Shown here piece after piece: positions 1 through 8,477 of a stretch of 64,000 bases of DNA. The notes under the pieces were generated by a model. That model worked only from the letters and a program-made list of their open reading frames with translations. It ran no database searches and was not told where the DNA came from. Origin of the DNA: Thiogranum sp. (lineage in GTDB: Bacteria > Pseudomonadota > Gammaproteobacteria > DSM-19610); the NCBI GenBank assembly GCA_030148805.1, contig JASBSS010000035.1, forward strand, positions 434,001-498,000, written 5' to 3'. A program made the position numbers and the translations under genes. Each line of letters opens with the position of its first letter. The first letter of the stretch is position 1.

Positions 1-1217
1 GTGACCGGATTGAAGATGCGGAAAAAAGGCGCGGCGTCGGCTCCGCAGCCGGCGCTCCACTGCCAGCCGAAACTGTTGTTGGCGAGGTCGGCGTCGACCA
101 GGGTGTCGAGGAACCACGCGGCGCCCTGCTGCCAGGGTATCAACAGGTTTTTGCTCAAGATCGAGGCAACCAGCATGCGCACCCGGTTGTGCATCCAGCC
201 GCTGGTCCAGAGTTGGCGCATGCCGGCGTCGATGATCGGGATGCCGGTGTTTCCCTGCTGCCAGGCGCGCAAGTCCTCGGCATAGTCGTCGCGCCACGGA
301 AACCCCACGTAGCGGGTGTCCATGGGCGCGTCGGCGGTCTGCGGAAAGTGGAACAGCAAATGGTGGGCGAACTCGCGCCAGGCGATTTCGCGCAGGAAGG
401 CCTCGGCCGCGGCGACGACGCCGGGGGAGCGTTCCTGCTCCACCCAGGCCTGAACCCGTTGCCAGATCTGGATGGCGGAGATTTCGCCAAAGTGCAGATG
501 CGGGGACAAACGCGAGGTACCGGTTGCCGCCGGGAGGTCACGCGCGGTGGCGTAATCGGCGAGCCGCTGATCCAGGAAGGTTTCCAGTTGCCGCCAGGCG
601 GATTCTTCGCCGGGTTGCCAGTGCTGGTGGAATTCGCTGTCCCAGCCGACGCGCGGTAGCAGTCGCAGGCTCTGCAGCGGTTGTGCCGCCGGCAGATTGA
701 CCTCCGGCGCCGGAAGTCGACCCGCCCCGGCAAACACCTCGCGCGCCGGCCCCAGTCTTTGGAGCGTTTTCCAGAAAGGTGTGAACACCCGATAGGGCGA
801 TCCGTCCACTTTGCCCACCTGCGCCGGCTCGCGCAGCAGCGAGGCGCTGAAGCTTTCCGCGCGCAAGCCGGTATCAGCCAGTTCCCTGCGCAGCTGCCGC
901 TCGCGCTCCTGGGCCCCTGGCGCGTACGAGCGGTTCCAATACAGGGCCTGAGCCCCGCTTTGTCGGGCCGCGCGCCGCAGGGCCGCGGCGCTGTTTCCAC
1001 TCAGGACGTACAGCTCGCTGCCCGAGGCGCGCAGCCGCTGTTGCAGGGCGCCCAGGCTGTGGTGCAGCCACCAGGCACTGGCTGCGCCCCGCGCGCCGGA
1101 TTGCGGATCGTGAACATAGACCGGTACCGGGATCTGACGGCGTTTCAGCGCAACCTGCAAGGCTGGATTGTCGGCCAGCCTTAGATCGTTCTGGAACCAG
1201 ATAAGCGCGCGGCTCAA
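1..1217 (-). CDS. phrB: Deoxyribodipyrimidine photolyase (class I cryptochrome/photolyase), 3' end outside window
   Basis: Light-driven repair of cyclobutane pyrimidine dimers in DNA. The visible 405 residues cover the N-terminal antenna-binding domain (start LIWFQNDLRL, typical of the family) and most of the FAD-binding helical domain. Recognisable pieces are WTSGWMHNRVRM, LLIPWQQGAAWFLDTL and a GWQWSAGCGADAAPFF stretch, which in the family hold FAD contacts and tryptophans of the electron-transfer chain. Translation most likely starts at a TTG at 1217, preceded by AAGGAGAG at proper distance; no in-frame ATG lies nearby. It lies 50 bp downstream of a B12-binding MerR gene on the same strand, suggesting a light-controlled operon. 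The C terminus runs past base 1. The large open frames in other phases here are shadows. Confidence 0.93.
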   Translation of the reverse strand, partial: MSRALIWFQNDLRLADNPALQVALKRRQIPVPVYVHDPQSGARGAASAWWLHHSLGALQQRLRASGSELYVLSGNSAAALRRAARQSGAQALYWNRSYAPGAQERERQLRRELADTGLRAESFSASLLREPAQVGKVDGSPYRVFTPFWKTLQRLGPAREVFAGAGRLPAPEVNLPAAQPLQSLRLLPRVGWDSEFHQHWQPGEESAWRQLETFLDQRLADYATARDLPAATGTSRLSPHLHFGEISAIQIWQRVQAWVEQERSPGVVAAAEAFLREIAWREFAHHLLFHFPQTADAPMDTRYVGFPWRDDYAEDLRAWQQGNTGIPIIDAGMRQLWTSGWMHNRVRMLVASILSKNLLIPWQQGAAWFLDTLVDADLANNSFGWQWSAGCGADAAPFFRIFNPV

Positions 1218-1267
1218 TATGGGCTCTCCTTGCGGCCGATGCTCGGCGATGTGGGCAGGGCGATGGC

Positions 1268-2200
1268 TCAGGTGTGCTTGAGGACCGCGGATATCTGTCG
1301 CAGGGCCTCGGACAAATCGTCTCCAGCGACGATCGCGCCAGCGTTCGCTATTGCCTCGCCGTGACGTGCCGCCAGTTCGCCACCGATGAATACGGGGATA
1401 GCGACGCTCTGCACCAGTTCCGGTAACTGCTTTTCAAGCAGTGTTCCCCCGGATTGCGCCGAACCCGACAACACTACCGCTTCGCACTGGCGGCGCGCGA
1501 GCACTGCCGGCACCTGTGTCACCGGTAGATTGGCGCCCAACAGCAGCACCCGATAGCCGTGGCTGACCGCGTTCAAGGCGAACAACAGTAGACCGAGGTC
1601 GTGATATTCGCCGGGTACGCAGGCCAGCAGCAGGCGCGGGCCATTGCCCCGCGCGTTGCTGTGGTGCACATGGCTGCCGATGCGATTGCGCAGATAGACG
1701 CTGAAGAAATGCTCCTCGGCGACCCCGGTGGCGTGGGCTTCCCAGCGCTCGCCCAGGTGACGCAGCACCGGTACCGCCAGGTTGCGGATGACGAGATCGA
1801 CGGGGTAGAGCGAAAGGGCGTCGTTGTAGGCCGAATCCAGGGCGGCCTCGTCGAAAAGTTCGATCGCGCGCAGCATGCGCGCGCGGTACTCGGGCCAGAC
1901 CCCTGCGCTCGGCGCGGCCGGAGGGCGGCGCAGCGTGCTCGTGGCGGTCTCCAGCAGGGGTTTGACCTGACCGATGGAGATTCCCTGCTCCAGCAAGGCG
2001 AGTATCCCCTGGATGCGGGCGATATCCGCGGCGGTGTAGAGCCGGTGACCCTTGGGCGTGCGCTGCGGGCGAATCAGTCCATAGCGGCGTTCCCACGCCC
2101 TCAGGGTGACCGCCGTCACCCCGGTCTGGGCGGCGACGGTGCGGATGGGATAGAGTGCGACGTTTTCCGATCGGGCGTGCCCGCCCAGGGTCTGTGCCAT
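1268..2200 (-). CDS. MerR-family regulator with B12-binding domain (CarH/LitR-like photoreceptor)
   Basis: 310 residues. Residues about 15-85 form a MerR winged-helix domain (TLRAWERRYGLIRPQRT). Residues about 100-180 form the helical cap and about 187-308 a Rossmann B12-binding domain. The cap carries Wx9EH exactly (W153, E163, H164), and the B12 domain carries ExHxxG (E198, H200, G203), where the His is the lower cobalt ligand in CarH. CarH/LitR proteins bind adenosylcobalamin, repress in the dark and release DNA on light. The residue after W153 is Glu, whereas as I recall Thermus CarH has a His there that ligates cobalt after photolysis. Position directly upstream of a photolyase fits light induction of repair. 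The ATG at 2200 has a GGGAG Shine-Dalgarno. Confidence 0.9.
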   Translation of the reverse strand: MAQTLGGHARSENVALYPIRTVAAQTGVTAVTLRAWERRYGLIRPQRTPKGHRLYTAADIARIQGILALLEQGISIGQVKPLLETATSTLRRPPAAPSAGVWPEYRARMLRAIELFDEAALDSAYNDALSLYPVDLVIRNLAVPVLRHLGERWEAHATGVAEEHFFSVYLRNRIGSHVHHSNARGNGPRLLLACVPGEYHDLGLLLFALNAVSHGYRVLLLGANLPVTQVPAVLARRQCEAVVLSGSAQSGGTLLEKQLPELVQSVAIPVFIGGELAARHGEAIANAGAIVAGDDLSEALRQISAVLKHT

Positions 2201-2299
2201 GCCGGGTGCTCCCTCACTAAGTCCGCCACTGGGGTGCAGTCTAACAAAAAAATCACATTAGCGTAGTGCTGGCGTCGACCGACGCGCAGGATCGCGCCG

Positions 2300-2323
2300 T
2301 CAGCGTGTGTCAGGTTACGCTGA
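2300..2323. promoter_or_regulatory. Inverted repeat TCAGCGT-N10-ACGCTGA in the divergent merR/persulfide dioxygenase region
   Basis: Two perfect 7-bp arms separated by 10 bp lie in the 196-bp gap between the MerR gene (leftward) and the persulfide dioxygenase gene (rightward). The position suits an operator for the MerR protein or for the dioxygenase. The half-site does not match any MerR/LitR consensus I can name, so this is a candidate only. Confidence 0.3.
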
Positions 2324-2396
2324 CTAAAGCCGGGAACCCAGGATGTTACCATGGTGTCCTGGTTGACGATTGCGACCCGAACCCACAGGAGGACTT

Positions 2397-3149
2397 ATGT
2401 TGTTCAAGCAGCTGCAGGAGCCGGATTCGAGTACTTACACCTACTTGCTGAGCTGCCCGCAAAGCGGCGAGACGGTGCTGATCGATCCGGTGCTGGATAC
2501 CGTGGAGCGCGACCTGCAGGTGTTGCAGGAGCTGGGTTTGTCGCTGACGTATACGCTGGATACCCATATCCACGCCGATCACCTCAGCGGCGCCCACCGG
2601 CTGCGAGCGCTGACCGATTGTCGCATCGCCTATCCCGCCATCGACAATCTGGCTTGCGCCGATATCGGTGTGAAGGAGGGCGAAGCGTTCCGCGTGGGGC
2701 AGATAGAGATCCACCCTTTGTTCACGCCCGGGCACACCAACCACCACCACGCCTACCTGATCGACAACGGCACGCAGAAAATGCTGTTCAGCGGGGACGC
2801 GCTGCTGATCGAGGCGTGCGGGCGCACCGACTTTCAATCCGGCGACGCCGCGACGCTCTACGCCAGCATCCACGAGAAGTTCTTCACCCTGCCCGACGAA
2901 ACCCTGGTCTACCCCTGCCACGATTACGAGCAGCGCTACGTCTCCACCATCGCCCAGGAAAAGCAGCGCAATCCGCGCCTGGGCAAGGGCAAGACCCTGG
3001 AGGAGTTCATCGCCATCATGGATGCCATGGATCTGCCGTACCCGCGCAAGATCGATTTCGCGGTCCCGGGTAACGAACAGTGCGGACAGTGCCCCGACAA
3101 TGTCCCCGAGGCCTATCGCGGCCCCTGTGGCATGCGCGACCAGGGCTAG
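2397..3149 (+). CDS. Persulfide dioxygenase (ETHE1-like metallo-beta-lactamase fold)
   Basis: 250-residue cytosolic non-heme iron enzyme that oxidises glutathione persulfide to sulfite in sulfide detoxification. The MBL metal motif is THIHADH (about residues 57-63), followed by the H of TPGHT, the SGDALLIEACGRTDF stretch typical of ETHE1-type enzymes, and the C-terminal His in YPCHDYEQR. The tail carries three extra cysteines (CGQC and GPCGM) that I do not associate with the common ETHE1 ending. The start at 2397 has a strong AGGAGGA site, so an in-frame upstream start at 2370 is unlikely. Its stop overlaps that of the convergent BCCT gene in the tetranucleotide CTAG. Full length and complete. 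Confidence 0.9.
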   Translation: MLFKQLQEPDSSTYTYLLSCPQSGETVLIDPVLDTVERDLQVLQELGLSLTYTLDTHIHADHLSGAHRLRALTDCRIAYPAIDNLACADIGVKEGEAFRVGQIEIHPLFTPGHTNHHHAYLIDNGTQKMLFSGDALLIEACGRTDFQSGDAATLYASIHEKFFTLPDETLVYPCHDYEQRYVSTIAQEKQRNPRLGKGKTLEEFIAIMDAMDLPYPRKIDFAVPGNEQCGQCPDNVPEAYRGPCGMRDQG

Positions 3150-4741
3150 GCGCGCGAGCCCTGCCGGGCTTGCTGATCGGCAGCCAGCGCGCGTTGCAGA
3201 CTGAGCATCAGCAGCCACAGCAGGACCGCGAACGGCAGGCCAGCGGAAATCGCCGCGGTCTGTAGCGCCGTCAGGCCGCCGCCGACCAGTAACACGGCGG
3301 CGACGATGCCCTCGGTGGTGGCCCAGTAGACGCGCTGGGCCGGCGGCGGGTTGGGGTGCCCCCCGGCGGTGATGATATCGATCACCAGCGAACCGGAATC
3401 CGACGAGGTGACGAAGAAGCTGACAATGACCAGCGTCGCCAGGATACCGCTGGCGCGGATCAGGCCCTCCGGCCAAGCGCTCAGTCCGCCGGCCAGCGGC
3501 AGCTTCTCGAGAAAGGTGAACAGCGAGCGGGCCAGGTCGCTCTGTACCGCCGCGACCAACCCCCCGGGGCCGTTGAGTTCGATGTACATGGCGGAATCGC
3601 CGAACACGGACAGCCAGACGAAGGTCAACAAGGTGGTGGCCAGCAGCACGAAGGCGAGAAATTCGCGCAGCGTGCGGCCGCGCGAAATGCGCGCGATGAA
3701 CATGCCGACGAACGGCGACCAGGCGATCCACCAGCCCCAGAAAAACACCGTCCAGCCGTTCTGCCAGTGTCCCTGCGTGTAGGTCTCGTTCCAGAAGCCT
3801 AGATAGAAGAAGTCGTTCAGGTAAAGGCCGAGATTTTCGACCAAGCCGTTGAGCACGAACAGCGTGGGACCGACCAGCAGCACGTAGAGCAGCAGCGCCA
3901 CCGCCAGCAGCATGTTGAGGACCGACAGTCGCTTGATCCCCTTGTCCAGTCCCAGCACCACCGAGACGGTGGCGATGGCGGTGATCGCGCCGATCAGCGC
4001 GACCTGGATGCCGGCGCCAACGCTCAGCCCGAACAGATGGTTGAGCCCGGCGTTGATCTGGGTGACCCCCAGCCCGAGCGAGGTGGCCACCCCGAACAAG
4101 GTCGCGACGCTGGCCACCACATCGATCAGGTTGCCCCAGAAACCGTGGATGCGCTCGCCCAGCAGGGGTTGGAATATGGCCCGGATACTCAACGGCTGGT
4201 CGCGATTGAAGCTGAAATAGGCCAGCGCCAGGCCGGTCAGGGCGTACACCCCCCAGGCGTGCAGACCCCAGTGGAGAAACGTCGTCTTGATGGCGTCTTT
4301 ATAGGCGGCCAGGGTGCCGGGGTCCGCCCCGTGCGGCGGACGGGCGAGGTGGTAGAGGGGTTCGGCCACGGCATAGAACATCAGGCCGATACCCATGCCG
4401 GCCGAGAACAGCATGGCGAACCAGGTGGCACGGCTGAATTCCGGGGTGGCCTGCGGGCCGCCGAGACGAACGCCGGCGTAGGGCCCCAGACCAAGGTAGA
4501 GGAGATAGGCCAGCACCAGGTTGACCGTGAGCACCAGGAACCAGCCGGTCTGATTGGCGATCCACGCCTGCAGCACGTTGACACTGGCGGAGAAGTCGTC
4601 GAAGTAGAACAGGCTCAGCCCGACGAAGAGCACGATCAGCGCCGAGGCGCCCAGAAACACCGCCGGATTGAGATCCAGCCAGATGCGGCCCTTGCGGTCG
4701 CGCAGTGCGCGGTTGCCCCGCGTGGGGCTGTGCGTGTCCAT
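3146..4741 (-). CDS. BCCT-family betaine/carnitine/choline transporter
   Basis: 531 residues with about 12 hydrophobic segments; a sodium- or proton-coupled secondary transporter in the inner membrane. The family signature is clear in NGWTVFFWGWWIAWSPFVGM, including the tryptophan box, followed by ARISRGRT. It is the last gene of the long leftward osmolyte operon, 15 bp after SDMT, which points to betaine uptake or retrieval of leaked betaine. Length is typical for BctP/OpuD-type members. The substrate cannot be fixed from sequence; betaine is inferred from context. Confidence 0.93.
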   Translation of the reverse strand: MDTHSPTRGNRALRDRKGRIWLDLNPAVFLGASALIVLFVGLSLFYFDDFSASVNVLQAWIANQTGWFLVLTVNLVLAYLLYLGLGPYAGVRLGGPQATPEFSRATWFAMLFSAGMGIGLMFYAVAEPLYHLARPPHGADPGTLAAYKDAIKTTFLHWGLHAWGVYALTGLALAYFSFNRDQPLSIRAIFQPLLGERIHGFWGNLIDVVASVATLFGVATSLGLGVTQINAGLNHLFGLSVGAGIQVALIGAITAIATVSVVLGLDKGIKRLSVLNMLLAVALLLYVLLVGPTLFVLNGLVENLGLYLNDFFYLGFWNETYTQGHWQNGWTVFFWGWWIAWSPFVGMFIARISRGRTLREFLAFVLLATTLLTFVWLSVFGDSAMYIELNGPGGLVAAVQSDLARSLFTFLEKLPLAGGLSAWPEGLIRASGILATLVIVSFFVTSSDSGSLVIDIITAGGHPNPPPAQRVYWATTEGIVAAVLLVGGGLTALQTAAISAGLPFAVLLWLLMLSLQRALAADQQARQGSRA

Positions 4742-4756
4742 GGAAAACTACGCGCC

Positions 4757-5596
4757 TCAGGCGGGTTTGCGCATCTGCACGATGCCCCAGGCGAGATAGC
4801 CGTTGTAGGCGGCATCCACCCAGTGTCCCAGTCCCTGGATCATGCGATCGATGTAGTCATCGGAGACCTTGTCGTGCAGTTCCTCGCGCCGCAGCGCCAG
4901 TTCCTGGCGCACGCGGCTGTAGTGGGTCAGCAACTGCGGCGTGAGATCGGTGACACTGAGTTCCTCCCAGCCCAGGCGAGCGGCCTGCTGGCGATAGAAC
5001 GCGAACGACCCGAGCGTCTCCAGGTGAATGCGATCCAGCACCGGCTGCAGCACGCCCTCCGGACAGTCGTCGGCCTGCATCGGGTCGGTGAAGATGAATT
5101 CGCCGCCGGGTTTGAGCACGCGGTCGACTTCGCTCAGCACTTCGGCGCGCTGGCCCGAGTGCAGCAGCGCGTCCTGGGACCAGGCCAGATCGAAGCCGCC
5201 ATCGGGAAACGGAATCTGTTCGAAGCTGCCGTCGACGACCTCGATCCTGTCGGTCAGCGCCGCGGCCTCGGTCAGCGCGCGGTTGCGCGCGTTCTGTGCT
5301 TCGCTGAGGTTCAGGCAGGTGACGTGGCAGCCGTAGCTGCGCGCCAGCGAGCGCGCGGCGCCGCCGTAGCCGGCACCCAGGTCGATGACGCGCGAGGTGG
5401 CGTCCAGGTTCGGCACCTGTTTGGCCATATTGGCCACGGTGCGACCCGAGGCGATGGCGATATCCTCCTCGGCGTGGGCGTAGTTGCCGATGTGGATGTC
5501 CTGGCCGCCCCAGATATGGAAATAGAAATTGTCCGCATCGTCGCTGTTGTAGTACTCCTGCGCCGTCTTGACCGCCTGAGAATAGGACTGGCTCAT
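4757..5596 (-). CDS. Sarcosine/dimethylglycine N-methyltransferase (SDMT)
   Basis: 279 residues, very close to the Halorhodospira SDMT length. Catalyses the SAM-dependent methylations sarcosine to dimethylglycine to glycine betaine. The SAM-binding motif I is VIDLGAGYGG (about residues 69-78), with later FDLAWSQDALLH and LKPGGEFIFTDPM motifs. The N terminus (AQEYYNSDDADNFYF, IWGGQDIHIGNY) is characteristic of the GSMT/SDMT and related small-molecule methyltransferases. The start is the ATG at 5596, which overlaps the GSMT stop as ATGA; the open frame extends upstream to 5851 but that part is GSMT in another frame. Works in sequence with GSMT. Confidence 0.93.
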   Translation of the reverse strand: MSQSYSQAVKTAQEYYNSDDADNFYFHIWGGQDIHIGNYAHAEEDIAIASGRTVANMAKQVPNLDATSRVIDLGAGYGGAARSLARSYGCHVTCLNLSEAQNARNRALTEAAALTDRIEVVDGSFEQIPFPDGGFDLAWSQDALLHSGQRAEVLSEVDRVLKPGGEFIFTDPMQADDCPEGVLQPVLDRIHLETLGSFAFYRQQAARLGWEELSVTDLTPQLLTHYSRVRQELALRREELHDKVSDDYIDRMIQGLGHWVDAAYNGYLAWGIVQMRKPA

Positions 5597-6408
5597 TGCG
5601 GGTCCTCCGGGATATAGCGTTTTTCGGCCACGTGGATGAAGAAATCCGGCTCGTGCTCGCGGTAGGTCTCCTTGAAGTCGCCATAGGTGGTGACCCGTTG
5701 AAAGCCGACCTCCTGCATCAGGCGCTGGGTGTAGTTCTTGCGCAGCGGGAACATATTGAGATGGTAGGTCGAACCGTCGGAGAAGCGATAGCGGAAGCGC
5801 GCCAGCGAGTCGTCGACGTATTCGGGCGAGGCCGAAACGTCTTCGCCGCAATAGTAATAGTTGTGCGTCGGCTCGATCTGCTTGTCGAGGATGGCGTCGT
5901 AGTTGCGCTGGTCGAGGATCAGGATGCCGTCGTGGCGCAGGGTGGCATAGTATTCGGCCAGAGCCTTGCGCCGATCCTTTTCATCGTGCAGGTGGGTGAA
6001 GGAGTTTCCCAGGCAGATGACCGCGTCGTAGAGATCGTGCACATCCCGGTTCAGCCAACGCCAGTCGGCGTGGATGGTGCGCAGGATATGGCCACGTTTG
6101 CGCGCGTTGTTGAAAGCGCGCGCCAGCATCTCCGGGCTGCCGTCGGCGCTGGTGACCTCGAAGCCGGCCTTCAGCAGCTGCACGGAATGAAAGCCGGTGC
6201 CGGTGGCGACGTCCAGCACTTTCTCGGCGCCATGTTCCTTCAGAGTCCGGATGAAAAAGTCGCCTTCGGCCTGGGCGCGTCCTTCCCAGTCGATCAGCTC
6301 GTCCCATTTCTCCACAAAGGAGTGGACGTATTCCTCTTTGTATTTGTCGGTATCGCGGACGCTAAGTGGATCCTGACCGTAGTCTTGTTGAGCGGGTGAA
6401 TAAGTCAT
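5593..6408 (-). CDS. Glycine/sarcosine N-methyltransferase (GSMT)
   Basis: 271 residues, the usual length for bacterial GSMT. Transfers methyl groups from SAM to glycine and sarcosine, the first steps of de novo betaine synthesis in halophiles such as Halorhodospira halochloris. SAM motif VLDVATGTGFHS lies at about residues 64-75, and the family stretches KYKEEYVHSFVEKWDELIDW and YDAVICLGNSFTHL are present. GAGG lies at suitable distance from the ATG at 6408. The 4-bp overlap with SDMT indicates translational coupling. Presence of both methyltransferases means the cell can make betaine from glycine without imported choline. Confidence 0.94.
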   Translation of the reverse strand: MTYSPAQQDYGQDPLSVRDTDKYKEEYVHSFVEKWDELIDWEGRAQAEGDFFIRTLKEHGAEKVLDVATGTGFHSVQLLKAGFEVTSADGSPEMLARAFNNARKRGHILRTIHADWRWLNRDVHDLYDAVICLGNSFTHLHDEKDRRKALAEYYATLRHDGILILDQRNYDAILDKQIEPTHNYYYCGEDVSASPEYVDDSLARFRYRFSDGSTYHLNMFPLRKNYTQRLMQEVGFQRVTTYGDFKETYREHEPDFFIHVAEKRYIPEDPQ

Positions 6409-6451
6409 GGTGTTTCCTCATTGCTGAACTTGCATGCACACGGTTGCGCAC

Positions 6452-8458
6452 TCAGGGATGCCAGCCGAGCCGTTGCGCGGTCTCGCGCGCCTGGCGCGGA
6501 ACGTCGGCGGCGACGAAATGCTGGTGCAGGATCTGCACGCCCAGCAGGTGGTTGATGCTGGCGTCGAGCTGGACCTGGGTGGCGGTTCCGGTTTCGGGTG
6601 CCTCGTGCAGCGCAAACAGTGCCGCCACGCCTGCCGGATCGAGCAGGCCGGCTTCACGGATGGCCGACGGGGTGAGATGGCGGGCGGCCAGGTCCTGCAC
6701 GGCCGCCCATTTTTTGGGATCGGTATGGGCGGGGGGCGCCATGAAGGCGAATTTTTCACGCTTGTAGAGCACTTCCGGCAACAGGCCCTGCATGGCTTCG
6801 CGCAGCACGTATTTTTCCGTGCGGCCATGGATGCGCATCGACGGCGGCACGCTGGCGGCATAGGCGGCCAGGTGGTGGTCGAGAAACGGCGGTCGTGCCT
6901 CCATCGAGTTGGCCATGTCGACGCGGTCTCCACCCCAGGTCAGTATCTGACCTTCCAGCATGGTTTTGATCCATACATACTGGGCCTTGTCCAAGGGGTG
7001 GCGCTGGTCGAGCATGTCGCGGTCGAACTGCTCGGCGATCGCCGCGCCCGGGTCGTAGTCGCGCAGGTCGGCGCCGAGGTCGGGGTCGAGCAGCGCCGGC
7101 ACGTGCTCGGCGGCGGCCAGCCACGGCTGCAGGCATGACGGCGTAAAACCGATGCGCTCGGTCAAGGCGGCATTCTCCACCGCGTTTTCAGCCAGCATGG
7201 CGCCCTTGAACAGCTTGTTGCTTTCAGCCAGCAGCGCCTCCCATTCCTGGCGCTCCCGTGGCTGCAGGTGGTCGAGGCCGTGGAGAAACATGTCGCGGCG
7301 AAAGGCCGGGTAGCCGCCGAACAGTTCGTCCGAGCCCTCGCCGGTCAACACCACTTTGTAGTTCACTTCGCGCACCCGGCGGCTCATCAGGAACTTGGCC
7401 ACGCCGAGGGTGTTATAGATGGTGCGCTCGGTATGCCACAGAGTCTGCTCGAAGTGATCGTACAGGTGGTCGGAATCCAGCCGCAGGATCTCCTGTTCCG
7501 CGCCGGTGGCTTTCGCCATCTCGGTGGCGATGGGCGTTTCGTCGTAATCCTTGTTGTCGAAGCCAATGGTGAACGCGCGCACCGGATCCTGGCTGGCCGC
7601 GGCCGCCAGTCCGAGAATGGCACACGAATCGATGCCGCCCGACAGATAGCTGCCCACGGGAACGTCGGCCGTGAGTCGATGTTGCACGGCTTCCAGCAAC
7701 TGGGCCCGTACGCCGTCGATGTACTCCTGTTCGGCGTAATCGGTGGCATGATCGGCCTCAAGCGGAAATTCCATGTCCCAGTATTTGCGTTCCTCGATGT
7801 GCAGCCGCCCGTCCTTGCGTTTTACCTCGAGGACATAGCCGGGGCGTACCTGCTGGATGCCCTCGAAAGCGGTGGTGCCGGGCACCATCGTCTGCATCAA
7901 CTGGTGGTACAGCCCCTGGGGCGAGAATTTGCGCGGCACCTCGGGGTGGGCGAACAGCACTTTGAGTTCGGAGCCGAACACCAGCGTGCCGTTGACTTCG
8001 GTCCAGTACAGCGGTTTGATGCCGAAGCGGTCGCGCACCAGCATCAGTCGGTCGGTGTTCTTGTCGAACAGGGCGAAGGCGAACTCGCCGCGCAGATGCG
8101 GCAGGGTTTTTTCCAGGCCGTGGCGGCGATACAGATGCAGCACGATTTCCGAATCGCTCTTGGTCTGGAACACATCGCCGCGCGCCGTCAGGTCGGCGCG
8201 GATACGCTGGTAGTCGTACAGCTCGCCGTTCTTGGTCAGCATCAGCCGGCCGTCGGTGGTGCGAAAAGGCTGCCGGCCGCGGCTTTCGTCGAGGTCGATG
8301 ATCGACAGCCGCGCGTGGCTGAAACCCACGCCGTTCATGCTGCACCAGCCGAACCCGTCCGGGCCGCGGTGATACTGGATGGCGGCCATCGCCACCAGCG
8401 TCTCCGGGTCCACGGGTCGGTCGCGATCGGCGTGCATAAATCCGGCAATACCACACAT
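6452..8458 (-). CDS. Asparagine-synthetase-like glutamine-dependent amidotransferase
   Basis: 668 residues with class II glutaminase domain (mature Cys2 in MCGIAGF; residues 2 to about 210) and a synthetase domain with the PP-loop SGGIDS at 273-278 and a downstream GEGSDELFGGYPAF motif. All visible catalytic motifs are intact, so it should use glutamine and ATP to turn a carboxylate into an amide. The family includes true AsnB and paralogues such as AsnO that amidates a dipeptide in the NAGGN osmolyte pathway. It lies 19 bp after a carbamoyltransferase and before GSMT/SDMT, far from any amino-acid biosynthesis gene. I infer a role in amidating an N-carbamoyl amino acid rather than housekeeping asparagine synthesis, but ordinary AsnB activity is not excluded by sequence. 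Confidence 0.9.
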   Translation of the reverse strand: MCGIAGFMHADRDRPVDPETLVAMAAIQYHRGPDGFGWCSMNGVGFSHARLSIIDLDESRGRQPFRTTDGRLMLTKNGELYDYQRIRADLTARGDVFQTKSDSEIVLHLYRRHGLEKTLPHLRGEFAFALFDKNTDRLMLVRDRFGIKPLYWTEVNGTLVFGSELKVLFAHPEVPRKFSPQGLYHQLMQTMVPGTTAFEGIQQVRPGYVLEVKRKDGRLHIEERKYWDMEFPLEADHATDYAEQEYIDGVRAQLLEAVQHRLTADVPVGSYLSGGIDSCAILGLAAAASQDPVRAFTIGFDNKDYDETPIATEMAKATGAEQEILRLDSDHLYDHFEQTLWHTERTIYNTLGVAKFLMSRRVREVNYKVVLTGEGSDELFGGYPAFRRDMFLHGLDHLQPRERQEWEALLAESNKLFKGAMLAENAVENAALTERIGFTPSCLQPWLAAAEHVPALLDPDLGADLRDYDPGAAIAEQFDRDMLDQRHPLDKAQYVWIKTMLEGQILTWGGDRVDMANSMEARPPFLDHHLAAYAASVPPSMRIHGRTEKYVLREAMQGLLPEVLYKREKFAFMAPPAHTDPKKWAAVQDLAARHLTPSAIREAGLLDPAGVAALFALHEAPETGTATQVQLDASINHLLGVQILHQHFVAADVPRQARETAQRLGWHP

Positions 8459-8477
8459 AAACTAAATGACTCCTTGT

